Positions 11,701 through 22,764 of a DNA stretch of 64,000 nt are shown here, one piece after another. Under the pieces are notes generated by a model. The model saw only the letters and a list, made by a program, of their open reading frames with translations. It did not search any database and was not told the DNA's origin. Source of the stretch: Lenisia limosa (taxonomy: Eukaryota; Breviatea); assembly GCA_001655205.1 (NCBI GenBank), contig LPNZ01009518.1, forward strand, positions 1-64,000, given 5' to 3'. The number at the start of each line of letters is the position of its first letter. Within the stretch, counting starts at the first letter, position 1. A program made the translations under genes and the position numbers.

Positions 11701-12251
11701 AAAGGTGGTCAGAGCAGGAACTGTGACACGTCATAATTTACCATTCCAATCTCGGTTTTAAAAGATAATAGTATATCAAACATAAAATATTTTAAAACTA
11801 AGATAATCGCACTAATGTCCTCTGGAATATTGATATTCTAGAAACCAGAGATGAGAGAGGTTCAGCGTTGTGCTACCAAGGTTCTCGGAAACACTCAGAG
11901 CAGTATCAAAAAAAGGATAGATGATATCAAGAAGAACAGTAGGTGATGACTTTCTGATTCTTTTTTGAATATGATTTTCTATGAGGATGATTGAATTTTG
12001 ATTCCTCTTTCCATTTTTTGCTCGTTATTCAGTGCTGACGCCATATTTTACTGTATTTTTACCTCATACTCAATAAATACTATATTATTTGAGATATGGT
12101 TTTCTATGGAAAAGATATGATATGTTCAAGAACATGATTTACTACCAGTATAATATAGTATTCGTTTTTTTCTTTTTATTGTTAATCTAATTTTTTAGGG
12201 AAAGACAAGGGGGCAAGTCGTGCTGTTACTGTTCGTCTTAATGGAAGATAG
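8725..12251 (+). CDS. IWS1: IWS1/Spn1 transcription elongation factor
   Basis: The start MEDFLQKQIDEAALSDSESD at 8725 needs one intron after codon 3. The N-terminal exons are acidic and low in complexity (DADDSSGEEYEAEKKGEDSE, DDDNDGPMRGK). The core, from about 9690 to 10800, is the TFIIS N-terminal-like helical domain of IWS1: NFDPENPFDVAMKS, KKPAYNKLTHLDTVVKGLAK, LFQWLRPIDRKGNLPSLAIR, LGSAVMFLLQHEKEIPENKK and RIIDSW. Later exons follow the family C-terminus (RNFHHFALRPVVPIKDYTK) and end RAVTVRLNGR at 12249-12251. IWS1 binds Spt6 and RNA polymerase II during elongation and couples transcription to mRNA processing and H3K36 methylation. One intron is unusually large (about 11025-11840) and carries an inverted-repeat element. 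It is convergent with the M20 peptidase, 220 bp apart. Confidence 0.92.
10621..10698. repeat. 39-bp tandem duplication in an IWS1 intron
   Basis: Two adjacent copies of a 39-bp unit starting ATTATGGCATG (10621-10659 and 10660-10698), differing mainly by one T in a poly-T tract and the last bases. Confidence 0.85.
11186..11763. mobile_element. inverted-repeat element inside the large IWS1 intron
   Basis: The left end at 11186-11207 contains AACCGAGATTGGAATGGT. Its exact reverse complement, ACCATTCCAATCTCGGTT, lies at 11740-11757, both followed outward by T/A-rich bases. The two ends delimit about 578 bp. The interior contains a minus-strand open segment (about 11440-11550) with strong coding character. 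A MITE, or a small gene carried between inverted repeats, are both possible. Confidence 0.5.
11438..11560 (-). other. antisense coding-like segment nested in the IWS1 intron
   Basis: The minus strand reads KYKDQREFTALKRQELAKNR then AADLAFENVEFEF and a stop near 11438. Composition is balanced and protein-like, unlike the surrounding intron. No ATG is in frame within the open segment, so it would be a last exon or a relic. I do not recognise it. Confidence 0.35.
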
Positions 12252-12471
12252 ATTGTGGACCAAATTATTGAGTGTTCAGCTCAACTCAACAGATTGTATT
12301 GAGTGAGCATTACATCAGATTATTGAGAAGGTTCCTTGACCCATACTTCCATGGATGCGCTTTGATTCTTTCATTAAAAGTTATTTGTGATTTTGAACGT
12401 TCAAAAAAGATCCCATGAAACACAACCGAGATGACAGTCTGACTTTTCTCAAAGAGTAAATCAAAAAAGAC

Positions 12472-14434
12472 TTAGTTCTTGCGGGTGGACTCGTAGAAGA
12501 GAGAGGGGAAACGGGCAAGATGAGCGCAAGCGTGCATGACATCACGGGAGTCGACGTACTCACCGAGCTTGTGGCAATGTTGCTCAAGACCGGCACCGAT
12601 ACCGAACATGGGGGGGTACTTGAAGTCCTCATCATGGACCCACTGCTTGGTGTCGGGGACCTTGATGGTGGGGTGGTCTAAAAAGGTCAAAACTGAAAAG
12701 AAGAGTATTAACACAAGATGAAGTAGTCCCCAGCAAACCCTTCTCAATGGGGAAACCAACACCGTCGGTGGAGAAAATCCAAGCGGCAACACGGGGATCG
12801 CGACGCATGTAACCTTCGTTGTTGGGGTGGTCGGCAGCAACGTTGGGAGTGACGACACGCTTGTAGGCGTCAACGGCAGCGGAGATGCAAGGGTGCTCCT
12901 CGGGGGTAACCCATGGGAGGTAGACAGCCTCGTTGTTAAGACGGTAGCCGGTGTGAGAGGGCTTCTCGTAGATGGGGATGAAGACGTTGACGGTAAGACC
13001 GGCATCACGGGCCTTCTTCACGGCGGGGAGGCCGTCGAGAGAAGCGACACACTAAAGAATGTCAGACCATTGTTGCAATAAAGTGAAAAGCTTACGTCCT
13101 TGGGGTTCTCGCCAATGGTGATACGACGATCGAAGCGGAAGCGGAAGCGAGCGGGGACAGCGCAGTCGGAAGGAGTCTCGAGCCATGACTCGGAAGCGGT
13201 ACGAGAACCCTCACCGAGGAAGGGGTGGGTCTTGAAGCCCTCCTTGCGTTGGTACTGCTCGGCGGCCTCCTTGAGGATCTCACCACCGTACTCAAGGGGG
13301 TTGAGTCCCTCCCAGGGCATGGAGCCGTGGCAAGAGTGACCGATAACCTCAATCTCGATTTGCATGCGACCACGTTGTCCACGGTAGATACCGAGAGAAC
13401 CTAAGAAATTAGATTGTTCTGACAGAAAAGTGACACATTTTTCACATGAGCCCCCTCCCTAACCGTTGGTGGAGTCACCAGTGCCTTCAGTCATGACAAC
13501 AACGTCGGGAATCATCTCAGCGGGGGCGTTGGGAAGAACCTTAGTCTTGATGAACATGGGTCCAGCACCGTCATTGTCCTCCTCGCAGACGGTAGCGTAA
13601 GAGCGGATGATGACACCCTTGAGGGCACCGAACTCCTTAAGCTCGTTCATGATCTTGCAAGAAACAACCTGAAGGTTAAGCGGAAGAATAAATCTTTTCG
13701 ACCAAGAAAAAAAATTAGGGAAGCTCCATTATATAGAATGGAATGTGGATATAGAAGTCTACTCACCTGGGAGACAACACCAGCAAGCTGATCAGCAGTA
13801 CCACGGCCAAAGATGGCGTGCTCGAAGAGCTCCTCCTCGGGAAGAGTCCAGTTGAGCTGCTTCTTGAGAACACCCATGTCAATCTGGAGAATTAAAAAGT
13901 CTTTTCAAAAAAGAGTTCTTACCTGGTTCTTGTCGGTGAGACCGTTGAAGGGGTCAATACCTTCACCGATGACCTTGTGCCAGTTCTCACGGAGAGGGTA
14001 GACAGTGTCACTGTGGCCATCAAAGTAGACAACCTTTTTGTCAGCATCAGCGATGCCGTCAGAGTCGTCCTAATAGAGTTAACTTTGAAAGATAGCAATA
14101 AAATAAAGACGACCTTCGGCAAAATCGACTAACCTTAAGATACCAAACAAGGTTTCCGAAGTCATCAATGAAGACGTCCTTGGGGTCGTTGACGCACTTC
14201 TCCTTGATGATCACAGACTTGAGGTACTCAAGACGGGGACCTGGAATGGTCACACATGAAAAAAAATAAAATTAAAAATAATCTCTTCTCACCTTCGTGG
14301 TTGGAGGTACCGCACATGGGGTCTTCTTTCTGGTGGTCAGCGGGGATGCGAACGCATTCCTTAAGGATGCTTCCAGCAAGGTTCTTGTACTTGATGGCAA
14401 GCTCGCGAACTTTCTCGTCAAGAATAGCAGACAT
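12472..14434 (-). CDS. M20-family zinc metallopeptidase (YgeY-like)
   Basis: The start MSAILDEKVRELAIKYKNL lies at 14434-14432; the stop is at 12472 after FPSLFYESTRKN. Family metal-site motifs appear in order: DGHSDTV (near 14010), AIFGRGTADQLAG (near 13800), VVMTEGTGDS (near 13480) and GHSCHGSMPWEGLNPLEYGG (near 13320). A late histidine segment, SRDVMHACAHLARF, lies near 12520. The dimerisation-domain region includes RFRFDRRITIGENPKD. The length of roughly 480 residues fits M20A hydrolases related to acetylornithine deacetylase, carboxypeptidase and bacterial YgeY, which cleave amide bonds with one or two zinc ions. The substrate cannot be predicted. Codons are markedly G/C-ending compared with neighbours, suggesting high expression or different origin. 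About seven introns, all short. Confidence 0.88.
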
Positions 14435-14807
14435 ATTCAAAATATACTCAAAGAGGATTCAAAAAATGCAAGAAAAAGCAATAAAAAGGACAATCTTCTA
14501 TCAATAAAATGATGGAATAAGTAGTAGATTTATTCCAGAAGTTTCTTTGTACCAGGAGTTTGGATATAAATCATTTGGCCCGCAAGAATTTCAAGAATTT
14601 TGGAAAAAAGGGGCTGATAACTACCGTTTAGGGTGTTGTGAATTTGATCATTTGCAGGGAATTGCTTATAAGAGGACAAACTTCTCTGAACCTCTTAGAA
14701 GAACTTTTCAATTGTGTTGCAGATCTTGTAAGAAATTTGGATTAAGTGGCTAGGAGGCTGTTGAGTTGTGACTACAAATTGAAGACTATTCCTTGATTCG
14801 GGAGACA
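14435..14807. promoter_or_regulatory. divergent intergenic region, M20 peptidase / coiled-coil gene
   Basis: A 373-bp region between two divergent start codons. It contains a 68-codon open frame at 14547-14753 without splice or family support, which I treat as chance. No clear TATA element is visible. Confidence 0.4.
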
Positions 14808-17800
14808 ATGGAATCACCTGTGAGTAACAATCACCAATTATCAATCCGCCCTCGTTTCTCTACATTTCAATGCTCTCTAACTGTCCCTGTAGGAACGGCC
14901 ATTTAGTTCATTTTCAGTGAGCAATGCATCAGGACCAAGTGGGAGGGGCTGTTTTTTTTAAAAAAATCACTGTTTTTTTTTTTTTTTTNNNNNNNNNNNN
15001 NNNNNNNNNNNNNNNNNNNNNNNNNNNNNNNNNNNNNNNNNNNNNNNNNNNNNNNNNNNTCAATATGCAAGGCCTTGAAAGAAGACAGTATGTTTTGATG
15101 AGGAAGATGGAACGTTTAGCAGAGGTATTCCGGGTCAGGAGTTTCTACACAAGGTGAATATTTCAAAAAAATAAATATCAATTTTGAATGATTTTGGTGA
15201 TTTTGTGTAGGAAGAGTACAAAGCGAAGCAGGCAGCCCAGCAAGCTGACCAAGAAGCAAGGGAGCGAGAAAAGCGGAAACAAGAAGCGGAAACTCTCAGG
15301 TATTAATGCTGTTGTTCTTTGAAGGCAATGTATTCATGTCCATTTTCAGTTATATCTTAGGATCAAACAACGACAAAAACACCTTGTTGATGCTAAAAAC
15401 CGCCAGATTGCTAAGAAGGAAAAGAATGCATCTATGTGAGTTTGTATACATCATATAAAATATGTATTTCATACACTGTATATATATATATCGATATAGT
15501 ATATACTATATGATTATATATTTTTACACTGTATCATATATTATATCTAACTATAATCTCATAGAGTATTACTGAATTTGTCCAAATTTCTTTTTTTTTT
15601 TTGATACCTTTAACAGGCTGACAAACAGTAAGTATGCACAGTCTCAGGAGTGTAAACGTATTAACACTTTTTGAATGAGACAGCAGTATATCACGAGAAA
15701 CATATTTGAATAATTAGTTTAGTTTTCTATGAAAATGTTTTACTCTTTGTGGAGATTGTAGTTGTATCACATTTTTTACATTTTTATCGTTAACTTACAA
15801 TTTTCCATGACCCCCCCTCCCCTCATTGGGTCGTAATTATTGTGTGTTTTCTGAAAAAAAAAATTAAAATTTAGTAGTATTCTAATCATCCCTCCCCCTT
15901 TCAGCCTTGCTGAAGAGAGGTCACGAACTGAGATGGAAGCACGACAGAAAGAAATGAGAATGTCACGACTGAGACAAAAGAAATTGGAACAGGTGGGAGT
16001 CACCTTGTGTTTTACACCCTAGTTCAAGGACTTGTCAAAGAAAAGGGAAGCCTCAATGAATGAGCGGTCTAAGAAACTCCAAAACATCAATGAGCGGGTA
16101 AATGAAAGGTTTGCAAAGGGTGTTGTATTGACACTCCAGGGCTCAACAACAAATGATCAATATCATGGAAAATGAAACTCGATTCTCCCGGCAGCGTGAA
16201 ATGGTTGTGAAAGAGAGAAATAGGTAGGGCTATTTGGAAGAGGTCATCCATCAGTGAAGTCCACCAGAGGCACGAAATGGGCATTTTGAAGCTAAAACGT
16301 GCATCGATGAAAAAGAAGGAAGATGTGAGGGGTGTCTTATCCTGATGTATTTAGGAGGAAAAGGCAATTAGAAAGCTCCAAGAATTTGAATCTAAACAAG
16401 AGGAAACCTTCAGAAGACTCCGAGGTGAGATTTATATTAAACCTTTTTATTTTCATTCCCAGTCCTCCTCAATTTCCCATAACAATGTAGAAAAAGAAGA
16501 AGAGCGAAAGGAAGCAGCGAACAGACGCCGTATTGTTGCTGAAGCTCATTCATCAACTAATAGGACAGGGAAAATAAAGGTGTGTGAAGACTGGGCCTCA
16601 TTCACTGACCGTCTAGAAAATTGAAACCGAAAATGCCCTCATATTTGAAGAGTACGAAAAGGTTGAGGCCGAGAGACTACACAAACACAAGTTATCACAA
16701 CTTGGGAAAGTAGGTACTTTGCATGATATCATTAAAAATAATATGAATGGCATATTTTCTTCTCGCTTTAACGCTGAAGACTTCTCTACGCAGTGAGGAA
16801 AGAAGGACAAGATTGCAAGGGCAGGCAGAACGAGTAAAGGAATTGGTACGTGAGGCTTGAAGAATGATGTCACTTTTCATTCATAACCCTTTTGTTTTTC
16901 ATTTGCCCAGGAGCAAATTCAGCTTGAAAAGGAGCGAATTCTTGTCAGACGCATTCAGAACCATGAAGCTAAAGTAAAGGCGTATGAAGAACTTATTGAA
17001 TTGATATCACCTCGATTTTATTAATCATATTGTTATAATTTAAACTTTTAAACTAATTCCTCTTATGATGTAGTCGTAAGGAGGATGAACGAAGAATGAA
17101 GCAGATGGCACAGGACATTGCAAAACAAGAAAAGGAGGTCTGCTTCCTTTTCGATGTCTTATGACTGTAGTTTATGGAAGCATATCAACAACGAACAGCA
17201 GTACTTTCAAAGGTGGTTCTTTTAGTACTTTTACCCGTTTAGACTCTCCAATTAAACAACGCATCAAGGGTTAAAGAAACCTTGAAGCTGGACCTTCACC
17301 AAAAATATGTAACCCCAAGAGCACCCCTTCATTCTCTTTCACCAACTGAGGTTAGTAGTATTCAGTTCATCTTATATTCAGACTTCACCCAAAAGACGAC
17401 AGTACAGCACAAGTAGCAAGGTTTTTTTTGGGAGGGGGGCTTGATTAATAGTGTTATTCTTTAGGGTTCTCTGAGTCACCGAGAAACTTCTTCAAGGTCA
17501 TGGTTGGTTGAATTGTAATGCTGGTGTAGTTTGCGTATGACTCTTTTAGGCGGCCTGAGGACTATGCTTTGCCCCCAAGTCGAAACACTTTCAGGTCATT
17601 AAGTCCCTCAAAGTAGGAGTGTGATGAAAGCCTTTCTATTTGCAGGTCATCCCCTGGTTGCTTTGGCCTAGTTTTTTTCCTCCCATCATTTGCCCCCCAC
17701 CCCCAGTATGTCACTACCGTCCTCCAACGGCACCCAATACGCCACTGCCTCGCAAGCCACCCTTCCTCCCTCCCGAGCAACAATGTTAGCACCGCGTTAT

Positions 17801-17852
17801 TAAGTTTTATCATCTTATTAGATATTCCGAATTGGAACCTGATTTCAAATGA
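14808..17852 (+). CDS. long coiled-coil protein
   Basis: The start MESP at 14808 is followed at once by a donor. The next exon reads ERPFSSFSVSNASGPSGRGC. After a gap, more than a dozen short exons from 15060 to 17300 encode almost continuous charged helix: GLERRQYVLMRKMERLAEV, YKAKQAAQQADQEAREREKR, RTEMEARQKEMRMSRLRQKK, EQIQLEKERILVRRIQNHEA, RKEDERRMKQMAQDIAKQEK. The C-terminal exons are Ser/Pro-rich (SLSPTE, TSPKRRQYSTSS, RPEDYALPPSRNTFR) and end YSELEPDFK at 17852. A read-through alternative ends at about 17925. The heptad-rich rod with a phosphorylatable tail suggests a structural or ciliary/centrosomal role, which is inference; coiled coils cannot be assigned to a family by eye. Confidence 0.7.
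14989..15059. other. assembly gap (71 N) after poly-T
   Basis: Gap following a run of T within the 5' part of the coiled-coil gene. Exon sequence may be missing. Confidence 0.95.
15465..15560. repeat. AT palindromic microsatellite cluster in an intron
   Basis: TATATATATATCGATATAGTATATACTATATG-like composition within an intron of the coiled-coil gene; the same style as the cluster at 7598. Confidence 0.75.
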
Positions 17853-18061
17853 ACTCCCAACTCACCATCCTGATGATATGACTCCTTTTTATTCCAACGT
17901 GAAGGTTGATGTCTTTAGTTGAATGTATAATATCCCCTTGTACCTGAAGGCAAGTCAAAACATACAAATAAACAACCGACATATAGTTGTAAAAACAAAA
18001 CAGAAACATAGCACAAGCTATAACATTATGGTCAAGAAATTGTAAGAAAATAAAAGAAATT

Positions 18062-20849
18062 TTATGGGAGAGTAACAGAAAGTCCCCGGATGATGTTTTG
18101 GATGGTCTCGATCATGGCTTTGGTGCCCACAGCCCTGCAGGATTCATCTTGTCCATATAGTCGTTAAGGGTCAGCTCGGGGGAGGAGTCGTAGCGGCAGT
18201 TCTGAACACCAATTTGTCCAACTGAGGTGATATTGGTATTCAACTAAGCCGTTAGTTCACATTATCACAAAACTCACTTTAAGAGAAAACGAGGCATTTT
18301 CTACAAAGTCAGACAGTGGAGTCATGAAACGCCTCATGGACGAAAGCCTCCTCAGGTGTACCAGCAGCATTTCGATCTTGTTCTCATAGAAGATGATATG
18401 AACCATTTGTAACTCCACAGAGGGACAAACCAACTGACTCAAATCAACCTAAAAGATCAATATCAAGTCATATTTGCACTTGAAAGTCCAAGAGAGTATG
18501 CATAGTATGTAGTTTTATCAAAGGTCAACAGGTTGGATTTGATTCAATACTGAAAACAAAGGGGTGGGGCTTACCCAGTTATGTTCAAGGTTCATTTCAA
18601 AGCTCTCTCCATAAGTGCATGAATCAAAAAAAAGTACCCTAGGTTGTGATAAAAACCTCTTTTAACAAACACTGTGTTAAAATGGATATCTGTGTTGTGG
18701 GCTTGGGATAGAAGAGCTTGGGTCTCGTTGTGAAGTTTTAAGGAAGTCACTGAATCCTAAAATGGTAAAGAAAGGAAACTATCAATAACAACTTACCCCA
18801 TTGGCTTTTGCATGGAGACTGGCCAACAACGAAGTGAGAGCTTTGTCGGCATATTGGATACTGCGAACGTACTTCTCACTAAAAATTAGAAAATTGATCC
18901 CGTTTTTTTCAATACAACAGCTGAAATAACGTGTAATATGGTTACTTCACCACAACTCCCAAACCTATCAACCAGCTTTGTTGCCCATATATACGCATTG
19001 TTATTGAAAAATGCCAGCGCCTCAAGTAGATTCTATATGATGACGAAAGCAATATCAACAAACCTGTCTGTTTATTAGATCTATTTCGGAGAGTACATGG
19101 CCCAATTCATTTTTTTCCTCCTCAAGATTAGGATGTGCCGAACTCTGGAAAGACAATTAAAAAAGGGGTGACCACCTTGGAAATTAGAGGAGCAGTCTGG
19201 ATCGGCACTGTCGGTAAAAAAGGCATGTGAACCAAGGGAAATGCTGGTGAAATTGGAACACCAGAAAGGCCCAGAATGGATGGAGAAATCTGGTTAGGTG
19301 TAGGGGGCAAGGGAATCCGATGGCCCGATAGCGGAGGGACTGGGAACAACAGAGGAGGCATGACTTGGGGATCAAACAGCGGCGGTTGAAACACAGGCAT
19401 GAGGTTGAGGAAAGGGAAACTTGGAACCTATAAAATGAGACATAAGAGACTGTACCAAAAAAAAAGTGGAGATTCTTATCCGATTTCCCTTGATTAATAG
19501 AGAAATTAAGACAAAAGAGATACAACTGTAACCAGAACTCTAATTCAGACACTTTCATTTCACCAATTTTTTTCAATTAATTTCTTCAAAAAATGAATTG
19601 CACGGAGTCGTAATAGAAATTGCAAAATAAAGGTATCTTGTCGCTGTACCATCACACACNNNNNNNNNNNNNNNNNNNNNNNNNNNNNNNNNNNNNNNNN
19701 NNNNNNNNNNNNNNNNNNNNNNNNNNNNNNNNNNNNNNNNNCTATGATACCTGGTTGATGATGGGCTGCGGGAAGATTGGTGGGGCCAGATTGGCCAGAC
19801 CTGGAATGATACACGTGGCCGGAGCAAGGTTGTGCGGGTTGAGGGCTAGAGAAGAAATCGCTTGGCTGACAATGGACGGACTGACTGTCGGCGGGGGTGG
19901 CTCGATTGTGGTGGATGCTGGGCTCAAAGGAAGGGGGCTTAGTAACCCACTGGCAACATTCGGCTGAATTGTCATACAACTGAGAATGTGCTCTGACCTT
20001 TGAAAGCGGCGAATAGTTCGGAACTTCGGCCGATACAGCCAGACCATTCTCTAACGACATAACAAAGGATTGGATGAGATCACAAACCATCTGTTTCTTT
20101 CTTGACTGTTGAGGTAACTGTGAGGCCGAAGGGCACTAAGGTGGTGATCAACAAATCTGTGCAACTCAAATACCCAGGTAGTGCCTAATGCAGCTGGTCT
20201 TTCAATCATTGTCCTTAAATCACCCTTCAATCACTCTTGCAACCGGTGGAACTCAACATATAACCGATTCTTATTCCGAAAGAGAAAACAAGAAGACTAC
20301 CAGAGACAAACTTCTATCAAAAGGTTCTACAATATCTTCAAATTAAAAATTAAAAACGCTATAAGACAATGGTGCCCAGTGGTGCGGAAAACCAAGAGTA
20401 GAATATTTTCTCTCTAGAATCTCACCATTTTTTCGCGTTGTGAATCCGTATAAGCACATTTCGCCTCTTCTTTGGCAGTTTGAGCAAGGCAGCTATCAAA
20501 TGGATGAAAAATAAGACGGAAATCAGTTGATGGTAAAAATATCCTTAACAACAACAATGTTAATAATTAACCTCTTCAAAACATTCTCTAGAATCCATAA
20601 AGAAGAGTAGCCAATAATACATAGCTTTTTGGATTCCCCCCTGCTCCCAATGCTCCTCCTCACCTCTCCATTGCACCTAACCTGATGGGATAAGAACGAA
20701 CAAGCTCCAAAAAAAAACACAAACTTTTCTTTGAGAGCAATGTGAGCAAGCTTGACTAGTTCTGCGCACCTTTCGGTTCTTTCTCTATAATATGATGAGT
20801 ATAGTCGCCCAAACAACCATGAACTGCCAACCTTAAAACCTTGGCTCAT
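18062..20849 (-). CDS. unrecognised multi-exon protein with proline-rich centre
   Basis: A proposed start at 20849 reads MSQGFKVGSSWLFGRLYSSY then RERTERCAELVKLAHIALKE, an amphipathic helical segment reminiscent of MIT/TPR-type helices. Later exons give QREKM, RLYVEFHRLQE and SQLPQQSRKKQMVCDLIQSF near 20050-20130. A proline-rich low-complexity centre follows (ASTTIEPPPPTVSPSIVSQA; LFPVPPLSGHRIPLPPTPNQ). The C-terminal part is again helical: NLLEALAFFNNNAYIWATKL, EKYVRSIQYADKALTSLLAS, SLKLHNETQALLSQAHNTDI and DLSQLVCPSVELQMVHIIFY. The last exon ends IETIQNIIRGLSVTLP at 18062. I do not recognise the family. Whether this is one gene is uncertain because a gap (19660-19741) and ambiguous frames near 20400-20700 interrupt it. 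Confidence 0.45.
19660..19741. other. assembly gap (82 N)
   Basis: Gap after a short CA repeat, within the proline-rich minus-strand gene. Confidence 0.95.
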
Positions 20850-21470
20850 AGCAATACCTCTAACCCATATAACTATTATATTTTAGTATTACATTCTTAA
20901 TTATTACCCCTGAATGTCCGACTTTTGGTTAGGTTATTCAAAAATTGGAACAAAGCAATCTCTGGCTCGGAGAAACGCTGTAAACTCCATCGACCATCAG
21001 TTGTCTAAGTATATAATATTCCTCATACCTGAATGTAATACATACGTATAATTAATAAAGATATAGGCATACAGACAAGTTATTTCATGCTGCCTTCTCT
21101 TATTGGTTGGAACCGAGATCGCGATGCCCAAGCCGCTGTGCCAAGCCCCCCCCCCCCCCCNNNNNNNNNNNNNNNNNNNNNNNNNNNNNNNNNNNNNNNN
21201 NNNNNNNNNNNNNNNNNNNNNNNNNNNNNNNNNNNNNNNNNNNNNNNNNNNNNNNNNNNNNNNNNNNNNNNNNNNNNNNNNNNNNNNNNNNNNNNNNNNN
21301 NACCGGCAGAACGAGCCTTCATCTTTTGACCAAGGCACTCAATCACTTCACCACGCTCTTCTCTCCTGCAACCATCTTCGCTCCCACATACCCCAACCAA
21401 TCAGCAGCCAATCCCGGTTAATATACGAACACTCTCTCAACAATACAACCATCTGTCCCCCATTTCTGTC
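20850..21470. other. divergent intergenic region with poly-C and gap
   Basis: No gene supported. It contains a run of about 14 C abutting a 141-base gap (21161-21301). Open frames here are created by the gap and the homopolymer. Confidence 0.5.
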
Positions 21471-22524
21471 ATGCCTCCAACAATTCCCCCAATTCGACCA
21501 ATAACAGCAGCTGAGCTGAAGGAAACTAACCTTGGATACAAAGCAAACGACTTGAAAAAACGAAGAATTCTCATTGATAACCAAACTGATAAGGATGAAG
21601 AAGTTGTGATACTCTGGAAAAAAGTGAAACAAGACCAACCATGTGCTCCCCCAAGTGGACCATCTGCCCCTAAAGGGAAATTGGTCATCAAACGAAGGAA
21701 GCAGGTTGCTTCCTCCCTCCCAACAATATCGGTTTGCGGGAAAAGTCATTAAAAAGGCAATGGTGTGTTGTTAATATTTTGGGCTTCTTCGGCCTGATGG
21801 CCTGTACTACAACCTTGTTTTTATTTCTTATTTCATCATATTTTTTGGTGTTTATTTATAGAACATCAGAACAGCTAATTCTAAGTTCAGGGTGAAGATA
21901 AGTTAAAAGAGCTCCAAGAAGAGGAAAAAGAGCTTTCAAAAGAACTTGAGGAAACAAAAAAAGGGCTTCCAGATCTGTAAGTTTCCCTTATTCACTCATA
22001 GGTTCAGAGGGCCAAATAGACAAGAAATTATCGATAACTATATTCATCGACTACATGTCTACAATGAAATGAAAGACACAGCTCAGGAACTTATAGGGCG
22101 ATTGGCAGAGGCGAAGGTGGGTATTGTGGAAATCTTTAGGGTGGTTGGACACTTTTAATCAAGTGATCATGATTGATAATGATGAATACAGTTAGCAGAC
22201 AATTGAAAAGCCTCTGAGTGGAGATATGTTCCATCTATGATATTTTGGAGATTCCTGTCAGTTTTTATCTTTCAGGGATGGGGGATATATTGTGTGAGCG
22301 GTAGATGTTTGGCTCAAAGTTGAACTTTTTCAAAAGTATATAATTATTACATTATATCATATATATAGTGTATGATATATATTTTAAAAGCAACAAGACA
22401 AAAACTTCTTATTAGGTTGTAAAAAAGCACGGACTGCTTGGACACTCCCGATAACTTTACGCTTCAGGGGCACACGATCAAAGAAGAATATGTTGAAATG
22501 GGCCTTGACCCATCTATGGAGTGA
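21471..22524 (+). CDS. SWI5: Swi5 homologue, recombination accessory factor
   Basis: Start MPPTIPPIRPITAAELKETN at 21471; the first exon is basic and disordered (KANDLKKRRILIDNQ, KGKLVIKRRKQ). A coiled-coil exon near 21893 reads DKLKELQEEEKELSKELEET. The conserved Swi5 C-terminus follows: IIDNYIHRLHVYNEMKDTAQ, ELIGRLAEAK, then, after an intron of about 350 nt, GHTIKEEYVEMGLDPSME with the stop at 22522-22524. The pattern H.YN..KD..Q.L.G.LA...G....E.Y...GLD is the Swi5 signature. Swi5 with Sfr1/MEI5 stabilises Rad51/Dmc1 filaments in homologous recombination. A disordered N-terminal extension is common outside yeast. It is convergent with riboflavin kinase, 240 bp apart. Confidence 0.88.
22333..22390. 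repeat. AT microsatellite in the last Swi5 intron
   Basis: TATAATTATTACATTATATCATATATATAG-type tract inside the last intron of the Swi5 gene. Confidence 0.6.
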
Positions 22525-22764
22525 TGATGTGAGCAGATTTGTTTATTTTTACCCCTTTTAGGCCCAGATTCTCTTTTTTAAAACTGTCTTATTTATGAGG
22601 AATATTGAAATGCACCTTCTCTCCACCCTCAACCTGACTGATCTTAAGAATGGGGGGGAAACAGTTTACATCATGCACCTGACCACCAGGGAACAAAACT
22701 CACAAAAAACAGGATGAGAAAAAAAAAAAAACTGTAAAAACAAAAGAATGGAAAGATACCGTGA

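Noticed and set aside
12827-13081. Plus-strand frame rich in Gly/Val/Asp across the M20 peptidase.
   Set aside because: Antisense of conserved M20 exons with G/C-ending codons; such genes routinely leave open antisense frames.
14547-14753. 68-codon plus-strand frame upstream of the coiled-coil gene.
   Set aside because: No splice partners, no family resemblance, and it sits in a divergent promoter region.
20420-20490. Minus-strand reading containing CSNCQRRGEMCLYG, resembling half of a fungal Zn2Cys6 cluster.
   Set aside because: No first half (CxxCxxxxxxC) is found upstream. The alternative frame (AQTAKEEAKCAYTDSQREKM) ends exactly at a donor and joins the next exon.
21087-21504. Several open frames spanning 21161-21301.
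   Set aside because: They exist only because unknown bases carry no stop codons and because of the poly-C tract.
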